A model generated the notes under the pieces. That model searched no databases. It was given only the letters and a program-made list of their open reading frames with translations, and was not told the origin of the DNA. Shown piece after piece: positions 26,599 to 34,646 of a stretch of 52,758 nt of DNA (its first letter is position 1; every line of letters begins with the position of its first letter). This DNA is from CAYNQN01 sp964530525 (GTDB lineage: Bacteria; Actinomycetota; Acidimicrobiia; Acidimicrobiales; Acidimicrobilacustridaceae), in the NCBI GenBank assembly GCA_964530525.1, contig CAZHBH010000006.1:1-52758 (forward strand), written 5' to 3'. The position numbers were made by a program, and so were the translations under genes.

Positions 26599-27632
26599 TG
26601 GCCGATGCCGATGGCGGAGACGACCCGGGCGCGCCCAGCCCTGGGCCACCTGCCCCTTCACGACGGGCGAGCTGGCGCCAGGCCGACAAGGAGCAGCGCC
26701 GCACGGCTCGTGATTCGGTCAGGTACCCGATCTTCACCCGGTCCGTGCTCGTCTGGATGCTCATCTTCGCCCTCACCGGCGTGGCCTTCGGTGCCAGCGG
26801 AGCGTTCTGGTGGGCCAGCTTCGACAGCCAGATCAGCGACCTGCGCCGCGACACCAGCGACTTCGGGGAGCGCTCGGCGGCAGCCCAAGCCGAGCTGGAG
26901 GACCTGCGGGACGACGCCCTGGGCGAGATCGACGCGGCCCTCTCGCCGCTGCAGGGCTTCTTGTCGGAGAGCCAGATGCTCCAGCTCGCCGAGACCTATG
27001 CCCCCTCCCTGGTCGCGGTGGCCACCCTCGACGAGGGCGGACAGCCCTCGGTGGGCACAGGCTTCGCTGTCATCAGCAACGACAGGGAGACCTTCTACCT
27101 GACCTCCTACGAGGTCGTGGAGGCGTCGTCGCTGGCTCCCGGGCCCCCCATATCGGTGAGGCGGGGCGGGGAGGAGCTGCCTGCACAGCTGTGGAACTGG
27201 GATCCGGCTCGTGACATGGCGCTCCTGCGGGTGGAGGTGCCCGACGTCGAGGTCCTCGAGTGGGCCGACGACGACGCCATGGGGGCCCTGCTCGGCCGCC
27301 GGGTCTTCCCCGTTAGCGCGGTCGGTGGGGCCGGGGCCTCGCTGACCGCCGGGATGGTCATCGACTTGTCGGCCGCCGGGCTCCAGCACACGGCCCCCGT
27401 GGGCGCTGCCTTCCGCGGGGGTCCCTTGGTGAACGTGGAGGGCCACGTCGTCGGGGTGACGTCCACCGGCTACCAGCCGCTCGGCTACGACCCGGGCCCG
27501 CAGATCCACTTCGCGGTCCCGGTGGCAGACGTGTGCCGTTCGCTCATCAGCTGCGGCGCGACGAGGTCGGCGCCCCCGCAGTCGGCACCCAGCCCATCGT
27601 CTTCGACCAGCTCGTCGGTGCCGCAGGGTTGA
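26598..27632 (+). CDS. Membrane-anchored trypsin-fold protein, apparently catalytically dead
   Basis: A 344-residue protein: basic cytoplasmic tail, one TM span (about 49-70), a coiled-coil-like stalk (about 75-115), then an HtrA/S1C-like chymotrypsin fold (about 125-315) and a Ser/Pro tail. The fold is recognised from SVGTGFAVIS, LTSYEVVEAS, DMALLRVEV and FRGGPLVNVEGHVVGVTS. The His expected just before VV is Glu172 and the Ser before GGPL is Arg273; only Asp206 of the triad remains. It is therefore probably a binding or scaffold module, not a protease. The ATG overlaps the PBP stop by 1 bp, pointing to a role with that enzyme. Confidence 0.75.
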   Translation: MADADGGDDPGAPSPGPPAPSRRASWRQADKEQRRTARDSVRYPIFTRSVLVWMLIFALTGVAFGASGAFWWASFDSQISDLRRDTSDFGERSAAAQAELEDLRDDALGEIDAALSPLQGFLSESQMLQLAETYAPSLVAVATLDEGGQPSVGTGFAVISNDRETFYLTSYEVVEASSLAPGPPISVRRGGEELPAQLWNWDPARDMALLRVEVPDVEVLEWADDDAMGALLGRRVFPVSAVGGAGASLTAGMVIDLSAAGLQHTAPVGAAFRGGPLVNVEGHVVGVTSTGYQPLGYDPGPQIHFAVPVADVCRSLISCGATRSAPPQSAPSPSSSTSSSVPQG

Positions 27633-27662
27633 CCGAACCCGATGTCAGGTTCGGTTGACATC
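27632..27662. promoter_or_regulatory. Operator 1 upstream of tetR: interleaved inverted repeats
   Basis: Arms ACCGAACC (27632-27639) and GGTTCGGT (27648-27655) form a perfect 24-bp dyad with an 8-bp centre. A second perfect dyad, GATGTCA (27641-27647) and TGACATC (27656-27662), is interleaved with it. The 24-bp dyad matches operator 2 at 28601-28624 in 18 of 24 positions and both are followed by TGACA. It begins in the stop codon of the preceding gene and lies 29 bp before the tetR start, fitting autoregulation. Confidence 0.65.
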
Positions 27663-27690
27663 CGAAACGGCTGAGGGGAACACTGCGCCC

Positions 27691-28392
27691 GTGGATGACG
27701 CCGAGGTTGAGGTCGAGGAGGTGCCGGCACCCGAGCGTGTCGAGGCGCGCCGCCGGCCGGCGAGGAAGCCGAACAGCTCCCCGGCGACGCGCAGGGGCCG
27801 TGAGTCGCGCCAGCGCCTCCTGGAGGCCGCGCGACAGGTCTTCGAGGACGTGGGCTACCTCGAGGCGAGGGTGCACGACATCACCAAGGCAGCCGGCATG
27901 GGCCAGGGCTCCTTCTACGACTACTTCAAGTCGAAGGAAGAGGTCTTCTCCCTCATCGCCACCCAGGTCACCGACGAGCTGCGCGAGGCGGCCAGGGGGT
28001 CGACGTCGAGCTCCGACGACCCCGCGACGGCCATAGCCGAGGCGAACAGGCACTACATCGAGGCCTACGTGAAGCACGCCCGGATGCTCGCCATCATCGA
28101 GCAGGTCTCGACCTTCAACGCCGAGTTCCGCGAGCTCCGCTTGGGGATCCGACGGTCGAACATCGACCGGATCGAGGCTGGGATAAGGGCGTGGCAGAGG
28201 GAAGGCACCTGCGATCAGGAGATCGACGCTAGGTGTGCGGCCAGCGCCCTGGCGTCGATGGTCGGCAACTTCGCCTACATGTGGCTGGGCCTGGGCGAAG
28301 AGCACGAGTTCGACGCCGCCGTCGACACCTTGAACAGGCTGTGGATAAACAGCCTAGGGCTTTCCGGGGGCACCGGGTCCATTCCCGGCTGA
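27691..28392 (+). CDS. TetR/AcrR-family transcriptional regulator
   Basis: A 233-residue TetR-family repressor. An acidic then Arg/Pro-rich N-terminal extension precedes the HTH, seen in RQRLLEAARQVFEDVGYLEA and in HDITKAAGMGQGSFYDYFKSKEEVF (split here for length). The C-terminal ligand/dimer domain is family-specific and unassigned. The GTG at 27691 follows GAGGGGAA at a normal distance; the in-frame TTG at 27655 lies inside the operator and is unlikely. Its probable targets are the two copies of a 24-bp palindrome upstream of itself and of the exporter operon. Confidence 0.85.
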   Translation: MDDAEVEVEEVPAPERVEARRRPARKPNSSPATRRGRESRQRLLEAARQVFEDVGYLEARVHDITKAAGMGQGSFYDYFKSKEEVFSLIATQVTDELREAARGSTSSSDDPATAIAEANRHYIEAYVKHARMLAIIEQVSTFNAEFRELRLGIRRSNIDRIEAGIRAWQREGTCDQEIDARCAASALASMVGNFAYMWLGLGEEHEFDAAVDTLNRLWINSLGLSGGTGSIPG

Positions 28393-28521
28393 GAGATCTC
28401 CGGCGGTTGGTCCGGGGCTGCTCGTCGACGTGCTGAGGGAGCTGCGCATGTCCAGCGCGGCCTAGCTGACACCACGGAGTGTGTTGCGCATCTCAGTTGA
28501 TCCAGGCCCATCCTGCGCAGC

Positions 28522-28537
28522 GGAGGCGAGCGCCTCC
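28522..28537 (+). terminator. Possible terminator hairpin after tetR
   Basis: GGAGGC (28522-28527) and GCCTCC (28532-28537) form a perfect 6-bp stem around GAGC, 130 bp after the tetR stop. No T-run follows. It would separate tetR from the exporter operon promoter. Confidence 0.3.
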
Positions 28538-28600
28538 CGGGGCCTCATCGTGCGGAGAACGTAGATCTTTCGGGCAGTTTTCGGGCGTCTCCGATAAATA

Positions 28601-28624
28601 ACCGATTCCGACGTCGGATACGGT
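28601..28624. promoter_or_regulatory. Operator 2: 24-bp palindrome before the exporter operon
   Basis: A perfect 12-bp core palindrome (TCCGACGTCGGA, 28607-28618) is flanked by ACCG (28601-28604) and CGGT (28621-28624), giving an imperfect 24-bp dyad. It is 18/24 identical to the site upstream of tetR. Its last base is the first base of the TTGACA -35 element, so a bound repressor would block polymerase. Confidence 0.65.
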
Positions 28625-28652
28625 TGACACTCAGAGTGGCGATCGTCATACT
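28624..28652 (+). promoter_or_regulatory. Probable sigma-70-type promoter of the exporter/ABC operon
   Basis: A consensus TTGACA -35 (28624-28629), a 17-bp spacer and CATACT (28647-28652) as -10 (4 of 6 matches to TATAAT). Transcription would begin near 28659, giving a leader of about 64 nt before the ATG at 28723. Confidence 0.6.
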
Positions 28653-28722
28653 GAGTTCGCATGAGCCGCGGAAGCGAGGTGTCGAGGCACCCCTCGCAGT
28701 CGAGAAGGAAGCCGGAACCCTC

Positions 28723-29733
28723 ATGGCGTCTGCCCGGTCACTCGTTCCCGGGTACGGCCTCGCCGCCCTCGCCGGGGTGCTGGCCGTGGTCGTCGGAAGT
28801 CAGGTGCGAGCCGTTCCCAGCCTGCTGCTGGGGCTCCTCGCCGGGATCGTCGTCGGCAACGCACTGGGCATCCCTGCCAGGTTCGCCCGAGGTCTGCACT
28901 CGGCCGCAAGCCTCCTCCTCCGGACGGCCGTCGTCCTGCTGGGCCTGCGGATCGCGCCCGAGGAGGTCGTCGCCCTCGGCTGGGGAGGTTTCGCCGTGGT
29001 CGCGGCCCTGGCGGCAGCCACCCTCGGGATCGCCCTCCTCGCAGGGTCGCGCGGTGGTGCGAAGAGCCGCTTCCTGCTGGGCGCCGGCTTCGCCATCTGC
29101 GGCGCGTCTGCCATCGCCGCCGTTGCCGGAGCTCTCAAGTCGCGCCACGAGGACGTCTTGGTGGGCATCGCGCTCGTCACGGTCTGCGGCACCCTCGCGA
29201 CGCTCCTGTACCCGTTCGTCGGACCGGTCGTCCTGTCCCTCGACCCCAGCCAGTACGGGCGCTGGGTCGGGGCCAGCGTGCACGACCTCGGCCAGGTCGT
29301 CGCTGCGGCGTCCACCCAGGGTGACGAGGCCGTGCAGGTGGCAGTGGTCGTCAAGATGGCCAGGGTCGCCCTCCTCGTGCCCCTTCTGGTCGCCGCCTCC
29401 CTCGTGGAGGTTCGGAGCACGGTTGGTGAGTTGGACGGCGGGGCTGGCAGCCAGGCGACGCCGGCCAGGTGGACCTCGAGGTTCCCGCTGTTCGTGGTGG
29501 GCTTCGTCGCCACCGCGACCGCCAGCGGACTCGGCTGGGTCCCGCCGGCCGTCAGTGACATCGCCGGCGATGCCACCTCTCTCCTGTTCGCCTCGGCGCT
29601 GTTCGCCGTGGGGGCCCAGCTCCAGCTGCGCCGAGGCCTGGCGCGGGCGTCGAGAGCCGTCGCCATCGGCGTCGGCCTCTCGCTGTTCCTCTCGGTCGGG
29701 AGCCTCGTCGCCATCGAGCTGGGCGTCCTCTGA
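28723..29733 (+). CDS. YeiH/TauZ-like putative sulfate (sulfite) exporter
   Basis: A 336-residue polytopic membrane protein of the YeiH family (PF03601, 'putative sulfate exporter'), with about ten hydrophobic spans. Family-typical stretches are LLLGLLAGIVVGNALG, LLRTAVVLLGLRI, the AGFAICGASAIAA loop and SVHDLGQVVAA. Relatives occur beside sulfonate-degradation genes, where sulfate or sulfite must be disposed of. The ATG at 28723 follows AAGGAA; the upstream TTG at 28624 lies within the -35 element and is excluded. It is the first gene of a probable seven-gene operon and the likely main target of the TetR regulator. Confidence 0.8.
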   Translation: MASARSLVPGYGLAALAGVLAVVVGSQVRAVPSLLLGLLAGIVVGNALGIPARFARGLHSAASLLLRTAVVLLGLRIAPEEVVALGWGGFAVVAALAAATLGIALLAGSRGGAKSRFLLGAGFAICGASAIAAVAGALKSRHEDVLVGIALVTVCGTLATLLYPFVGPVVLSLDPSQYGRWVGASVHDLGQVVAAASTQGDEAVQVAVVVKMARVALLVPLLVAASLVEVRSTVGELDGGAGSQATPARWTSRFPLFVVGFVATATASGLGWVPPAVSDIAGDATSLLFASALFAVGAQLQLRRGLARASRAVAIGVGLSLFLSVGSLVAIELGVL

Positions 29734-29802
29734 CCCGACTGCGGCCGTTCGGTGGTCGCAGCCATCGGCCTCCTACCCCCGTCTCGTGAGGAGATGTCGG
29801 AC

Positions 29803-30564
29803 ATGAGCTCTGTGATCGTCTCCGTGAAGGACCACGTCGCGTTGATCGAGATGGCGCGACCCGAGAAGATGAACGCGCAGAACCTCGAGATGCGCCAGGA
29901 GCTCGTGGCCGCGTTCGGTGAGGTGGGCAGCCGTCACGACGTTCGTTGTGTCGTCCTCACGGGTAGAGGGAAGGCCTTCTCCGTGGGTCACGACCTGGTG
30001 GAGCAGCTGTCGCCCGAGGAGCGCCAAGCCGACCCCGGTGGAGTGGGCGTGTACTCGGCCATCTACTCGGTGCCCCAGCCCGTGGTGGCGGCCATCGGTG
30101 GGATCTGCCTCGCACAGGGCGCAGGGCTGGCGCTGCTGTCCGACATCCGGATAGCGGATCGCTCAGCCGAGCTCGGCTGGCCTCAGGTGTCACGGGGGAT
30201 CGCTTCGGTCTCCGGGCCCGTGATCATGGCGCGGATGGCGCCCCACGCCGTGGCCTCGGAGCTCCTCTTCACCGATCGCAGGATCGGCGCCGAGGAGGCC
30301 TTCGAGCGGGGGCTGCTCACCAGGGTCGTCGACGACGGCACTTGCATGGAGCACGCGCTCGAGATGGCACGCCTCATCTCGTCCAAGGCACCCCTGGCCG
30401 TGCGCTCCGTGAAGGAGATCATGGTCCGCACGCGCTCCATGCCGCTCAGCGACGCCTTCTACGCGGGCGAGGGAATGGCCAGGCTCCTGAACACCACCGA
30501 GGACGCGCAAGAGGGCCACCTGGCCTTCGTCGAGGGTCGCGAACCGGTGTGGAAGGGCAGGTAA
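29803..30564 (+). CDS. Crotonase-superfamily protein (enoyl-CoA hydratase/isomerase-like)
   Basis: A 253-residue crotonase-fold, CoA-thioester-processing enzyme. The fold is seen in VALIEMARPEKMNAQNLEM, CVVLTGRGKAFSVGHDL and VAAIGGICLAQGAGLALLSD, which supply the oxyanion hole. The two glutamates of true enoyl-CoA hydratases are not visible: the first position reads WPQV (Gln for Glu) and the second region is GIASVSGPVIM with no acid. A reaction other than hydration, such as elimination, decarboxylation or hydrolysis, is plausible. The ATG at 29803 has GAGGAG nine bases upstream; the ATG at 29794 directly abuts it. It ends 4 bp before the acyl-CoA ligase gene. Confidence 0.85.
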   Translation: MSSVIVSVKDHVALIEMARPEKMNAQNLEMRQELVAAFGEVGSRHDVRCVVLTGRGKAFSVGHDLVEQLSPEERQADPGGVGVYSAIYSVPQPVVAAIGGICLAQGAGLALLSDIRIADRSAELGWPQVSRGIASVSGPVIMARMAPHAVASELLFTDRRIGAEEAFERGLLTRVVDDGTCMEHALEMARLISSKAPLAVRSVKEIMVRTRSMPLSDAFYAGEGMARLLNTTEDAQEGHLAFVEGREPVWKGR

Positions 30565-30568
30565 GGTC

Positions 30569-32710
30569 GTGGGGCCGCACTCGGACGTGAGGTTCGCGCT
30601 CGAAGCGGCGGGGGTGGAGATCCCCCGATCGATCGAGGACGACGCGACCGAACCTGGGGTGGAGCGCCTGGCGCGCTCGGTGCGGGAGGGGGTCCTACCG
30701 CTCCCGGTCGTGGCCAAGGTGGTCGCTCCGCAGGTGGCCCACAAGACCGAGATCGGAGGGGTGCGCCTCGGCCTCCTCTCCGAAGAGCAGGTACGCAGAG
30801 CCCTGACCGAGCTCCGCGAGGTGGTCGCGGAGCTCGGCCTGTCGGGAGCGTCGCTGCGCCTGGAGGAGCAGGTCGCCGGCGGCGTGGAGCTCCTCGTGGG
30901 TTCGACGCCGGTGCCCGGTTACGGCGAGGTGATGGCGGTCGGCGCCGGCGGGGTGCTCGCCGAGGCCTGGTCCGACGTCACCTACCACTTCGGTCGCATC
31001 GACGACCTGGACGTCGCCCGGGACTTGCTGGCTCGCCTCCGTTGCATGGAGGTCGCCCGACGCAGGGGCCTGGTGGCCGACGCGGGCATCGAGGCGGCGG
31101 CCTCCTCGATCGTCGCCCTCAGCTCGATCGCCGGTTCCTACGCAGGGATCGAGGTCAACCCGCTGGTTCTCGGCACGAGACGTTGCGTAGCCGTCGACGT
31201 GACCGACTACGGGCCTCGGGAAGCTGCCCAGGCCCTTCGCGATCCGGTGGCCCCCGAGGTGGTCGAGGCCCTGCTCTCGCCGCGGGCGGTGGCCGTCGTG
31301 GGTGCTTCGTCCTCCGGCCGGGGCCTCGGGCACCAGATCCTCAGCAGGATCGTCGAGTTCGGGTACCAGGGATCGCTCCACGCCGTGCACCCCAGCGCCG
31401 AGCAGATCGCCGGCGTCCCCTGCGTGGCCAAGCTCGAAGACGTACCCGGAGGAGTCGACCTGGCGATCGTTGCCGTGGGGGCCGACGCTGCCATCGAGGT
31501 GGTCGAAGGCGCGGCAGCCGCCAAGGTCGTCCACGTGGTGGCGAGCGGCTTCGCCGAGAGCGGCGTGGAGGGGTCCGAGCGGGAGGCCGAGCTGCTGGCG
31601 GCTGGTCGGAGATCTGGTTCCCGGATCCTCGGGCCCAACTGCATGGGGGTCCACAACCCCTCTCGCCGCCTCACCTTCCTGGCAGGGGCCCCCGATCGTC
31701 CCGGCAGCATCCGCATCGTCTCGCAGAGCGGAGGGCTCACCTCCGACATCGTGCGCCTAGCCGAGGACCGCAAGGCGGGTGTGGCCTGGGCCGTCTCTCT
31801 GGGCAACGCCGTCGACATCTCTCCGGCGGATCTGGTCCGAGCCGCCGTGGACGAGCAGGACACCTCCGTGGTGGGCGTGTACCTCGAGTCCGATCGGTTC
31901 CTCGCGGAGCTAGACGAGGCGTGGCGCCCGCGGCCGGGTCGCCCGCCGGTGGTCGTCCTGCGTGGCGGCCGCACTTCGGCAGGAGCTCGCGTGGCCGCGA
32001 GCCACACAGGTGCGATCGTCGGAAGGCCAGAGCTCTGGGACGCCTACTGCCGCCAGCGCGGGCTCGTCGCGGTCGACACCGTCGACGAGCTGGTGGACGT
32101 CAGCGACTACCTGCAGCGCTACGGGGCCGGAGACGCCGCCGATCCCGGAGCGGTGGTGCTGGGCGCGGGAGGTGGCACGAGCGTGCTCGCCGCCGACGCG
32201 GCGTCGAGGAGCGGGGTCGCCCTTCGCCGGCTCCCGCTCGAGTCGGTTGAGATGCTCGAGGCGCTCGACCTCGGATCCGGCACTCAGCTCGGCAACCCCA
32301 TCGACCTTCCCCAGGGCGCTCTCACGGCGATGATCCCGGGCCGCGACGGAACGGGTCGCCGCGCCATGGCCGTCGTGCTCGACCGGTTGCTCGAACGCGA
32401 GCCGGGGGGCGACTGGGTCGTGCACATCAACATCGGCAACCTCATATCTCCCGACGGCTCCACCGGCGCTGACCTCGACGGACTGCTGGACGACCTGCTG
32501 GCGGTCCGGGCCGTCTGGCCGCAGCGCCGCCTCTCCCTGGTCGTCCGCAACCCCTCGTTGGCGCCGGGGCCGGTCGCAGCTGTCGTCGAGCTCGCGAGGA
32601 GCAGCGGCCTCCCGACGTTCACAGACCTACCCCATGCCCTGACCTGCGTGGCTTCGTCACGCCCGGAACAACAGCACACAAGCCCGGAACAACGGAACAA
32701 CCGTCGATGA
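30569..32710 (+). CDS. ADP-forming acyl-CoA synthetase (acetate--CoA ligase family), beta-alpha order
   Basis: A 713-residue NDP-forming acyl-CoA ligase that would couple ATP to thioester formation on a carboxylic acid. Residues about 1-215 are the ATP-grasp (beta) domain, with KVVAPQVAHKTEIGGV and EVNPLVLG. Residues about 234-365 are the CoA-binding domain (VAVVGASSSGRGLG, GPNCMGVHNP). The succinyl-CoA ligase-like domain follows, including SQSGGLTSDI and the ASHTGAIVG motif whose His479 corresponds to the phospho-histidine. The usual bacterial fusion has the opposite alpha-beta order. The start is GTG at 30569; the stop overlaps an ATG for the binding-protein gene. The substrate is presumably what the downstream ABC system imports. 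Confidence 0.82.
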   Translation: MGPHSDVRFALEAAGVEIPRSIEDDATEPGVERLARSVREGVLPLPVVAKVVAPQVAHKTEIGGVRLGLLSEEQVRRALTELREVVAELGLSGASLRLEEQVAGGVELLVGSTPVPGYGEVMAVGAGGVLAEAWSDVTYHFGRIDDLDVARDLLARLRCMEVARRRGLVADAGIEAAASSIVALSSIAGSYAGIEVNPLVLGTRRCVAVDVTDYGPREAAQALRDPVAPEVVEALLSPRAVAVVGASSSGRGLGHQILSRIVEFGYQGSLHAVHPSAEQIAGVPCVAKLEDVPGGVDLAIVAVGADAAIEVVEGAAAAKVVHVVASGFAESGVEGSEREAELLAAGRRSGSRILGPNCMGVHNPSRRLTFLAGAPDRPGSIRIVSQSGGLTSDIVRLAEDRKAGVAWAVSLGNAVDISPADLVRAAVDEQDTSVVGVYLESDRFLAELDEAWRPRPGRPPVVVLRGGRTSAGARVAASHTGAIVGRPELWDAYCRQRGLVAVDTVDELVDVSDYLQRYGAGDAADPGAVVLGAGGGTSVLAADAASRSGVALRRLPLESVEMLEALDLGSGTQLGNPIDLPQGALTAMIPGRDGTGRRAMAVVLDRLLEREPGGDWVVHINIGNLISPDGSTGADLDGLLDDLLAVRAVWPQRRLSLVVRNPSLAPGPVAAVVELARSSGLPTFTDLPHALTCVASSRPEQQHTSPEQRNNRR

Positions 32711-32724
32711 GAACGGAGAAGTCC

Positions 32725-33837
32725 ATGAGAACTGACAGCAAGTCGGGTCGGAAGCGACCCCTCGTGGTGGCCGCTGCCCTCACGGTCCTGGCCTTGATGG
32801 CAGCAGCGTGCTCCTCGGGAGGAGACAGCTCCTCGAGCGACACGTCGGCCGGGGGGTCGGCACCGTTGAGCCAGTCGTCGATAACGATGCTGGCTACGAC
32901 GCAGGCGTTCGACGCCCCCACGGTGATCGCCTTGAAGAAGGGCTACTTCGACGAGGTTGGCCTCGACGTGGAGGTCCGCCGAGACACCTCCGGTGCCGAC
33001 ATGGTCGCCGCCGTCGTCGGTGGCAGCGCCCAGGTGGGACTGCTCAGCACCACGCCTCCGCTCGCCGCGGCGGCGCAGGGTGCTGGAGTGAAGGCCATCG
33101 GCGTCGCCGGCCACGCCACGGAGCTGAGCATGGTGATCGACAAGGAAGCCGCCCAGCGCGCTGGGATCCCGGAGAACGGCTCGGCCGACGAGAAGCTCAG
33201 GGCTCTGGCCGACTCCGGGTTGAAGATCGCCGTCGGGGCGCCCGGAAGCGGCACCTACGTGCAGGTGGGGTCGCTCCTGTCGGCGAGGGGCATCGACCCC
33301 GACCAGGCGATCCAACGTGAGGCCCTCGAGGGCCCGGCCTCGTTCATCGCCGCCTTCCGACGGGGGGACGTCGACGGCTTCGTCTGGATCCCGCCCACGA
33401 CGATCCAGGTCGAGGAGGACGAGATCGTGAGGATCGACTTCCGTGAGCTCGACGAGTACAAGGGCCTCGACTTCATCGTGCTGATCACCTCCGACAGCAT
33501 GATCTCGGCGCACCCGGACACCCTCCAGGCCTTCTGCGACGCATGGGTCAGGGGTTGGAACGACGCTGTCGAGAACCCCACCGAGGCTGCCCAGATCCTC
33601 AAGGAGGACCTGTTCCCTGACCTAGACATGACCCTCGTCGAGCGCTCGTTCGAGTCATCGAGGACGAACTTCGGGCCCACGCCCGCGATCACCAGGTCGG
33701 GCTTCGACAAGGCGGTGGCGCTCTCCAACCTGGGTCGCCCGACGCCCATCAACGTCAGCTACGACGAGTTCGTGGACAACACGTTCATGAACAACGCCAT
33801 CACCGAGGCCGGGCTGGACGTCCCGCTCGGCGATTGA
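32725..33837 (+). CDS. ABC substrate-binding lipoprotein, NitT/TauT (NMT1/SsuA-like) type
   Basis: A 370-residue extracytoplasmic binding lipoprotein. The signal ends in a lipobox LMAAACSSG (Cys29 from this start). The mature part has the SsuA/NMT1 pattern: ATTQAFDAPTVIALKKGYFDEVGLDVEV, GSAQVGLLSTTPP and a GSGTYVQVGSLL loop. (The first of these is quoted only to show the family's opening.) It should deliver a small organic acid, sulfonate or similar ligand to the permeases. ATG 32725 has GGAGAAG in front; ATG 32707, overlapping the ligase stop, would add six residues. ATPase and two permeases follow. Confidence 0.88.
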   Translation: MRTDSKSGRKRPLVVAAALTVLALMAAACSSGGDSSSSDTSAGGSAPLSQSSITMLATTQAFDAPTVIALKKGYFDEVGLDVEVRRDTSGADMVAAVVGGSAQVGLLSTTPPLAAAAQGAGVKAIGVAGHATELSMVIDKEAAQRAGIPENGSADEKLRALADSGLKIAVGAPGSGTYVQVGSLLSARGIDPDQAIQREALEGPASFIAAFRRGDVDGFVWIPPTTIQVEEDEIVRIDFRELDEYKGLDFIVLITSDSMISAHPDTLQAFCDAWVRGWNDAVENPTEAAQILKEDLFPDLDMTLVERSFESSRTNFGPTPAITRSGFDKAVALSNLGRPTPINVSYDEFVDNTFMNNAITEAGLDVPLGD

Positions 33838-33847
33838 CGAGGACCCC

Positions 33848-34642
33848 ATGGACCCGGCTCCGGCGATCGAGCTGCGCGACGTCTCGCACACGTTCGGCTC
33901 CGGTCCCTCCGCCGTCGAGGCGATCAGGAAGGTGGACCTGGTCGTCCCGGCGGAGGAGATCGTGGCGGTCGTGGGCCCCTCGGGCTGCGGGAAGTCGACC
34001 CTGCTCAACTTCGCCGCAGGCCTCATAACCCCCACAGGGGGAGAGTGCCTGTGCTTCGGCAAGAGGGTCCAGGGTCTGAACACGGCGGTCGCGTACCAGA
34101 CGCAGTCCGACACCCTCTTGCCCTGGCGGACTGCCGTGGACAACGCGGCGATCCCCCTCGAGATAAAGCGCACACGCCGCCGCGCCCGCCGTGAGGCGGG
34201 TGCGGCGGCGATGGCGCGCCTGGGGCTGCAGGGGTTCGAGGGGAGCTACCCCCACGAGATGTCGGGTGGGATGCGCAGCCGGCTCAGCCTTGCCAGGCTG
34301 CTGCTGGCGGACGCGTCGATCCTGTTGTTCGACGAGCCCTTCGCCGCTCTTGATGCGCTCTTGCGCATCAAGATGCAGAGCCTCCTGCTGGAGGTCTGGT
34401 CGGAGCAGCCTCGGACGATCATCTACGTGACGCACGACCTCAACGAGGCGATCGCGCTGGCAAGCAGGGTCATCGTGCTCTCCAGGCGCCCAGCAGAGAT
34501 CGTCGCGTCGGTGGACGTCCCGTTCCCGTACCCGCGCGATCCCGGCGAGCTCCCGGCCACCCCCGAGTTCCGCGACATCTACGAGCAGATCTGGTCGCAC
34601 CTGGCGAGCCAGATCGACGAGGACCAGGTGAGGAAGAGGTGA
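33848..34642 (+). CDS. ABC transporter ATPase, NitT/TauT type
   Basis: A 264-residue ABC ATPase of the nitrate/sulfonate/taurine import class (SsuB/TauB-like). Walker A is GPSGCGKST (43-51), the Q-loop lies in AYQTQSDTLLPWRT, the signature is MSGGMRSR, Walker B is ILLFDEPF, and the H-loop is YVTHDLNEA. The ATG at 33848 follows GAGGACCCC. The spacing to the binding-protein gene (10 bp) and permease gene (4 bp) shows an operon. It hydrolyses ATP at the cytoplasmic face to drive import. Confidence 0.9.
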   Translation: MDPAPAIELRDVSHTFGSGPSAVEAIRKVDLVVPAEEIVAVVGPSGCGKSTLLNFAAGLITPTGGECLCFGKRVQGLNTAVAYQTQSDTLLPWRTAVDNAAIPLEIKRTRRRARREAGAAAMARLGLQGFEGSYPHEMSGGMRSRLSLARLLLADASILLFDEPFAALDALLRIKMQSLLLEVWSEQPRTIIYVTHDLNEAIALASRVIVLSRRPAEIVASVDVPFPYPRDPGELPATPEFRDIYEQIWSHLASQIDEDQVRKR

Positions 34643-34646
34643 CGAC

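Noticed and set aside
24232..26661. 809-codon minus-strand open frame opposite the PBP gene
   Set aside because: Shadow; the PBP has all catalytic motifs.
27632..27662. RNA pseudoknot formed by the interleaved repeats
   Set aside because: Connecting loops would be 0-1 nt across 7-8 bp stems, which is sterically unlikely; DNA operators explain the pattern better.
28624..28722. N-terminal extension of the YeiH protein from the TTG at 28624
   Set aside because: That codon is the -35 element; the extension lacks hydrophobic or conserved character.
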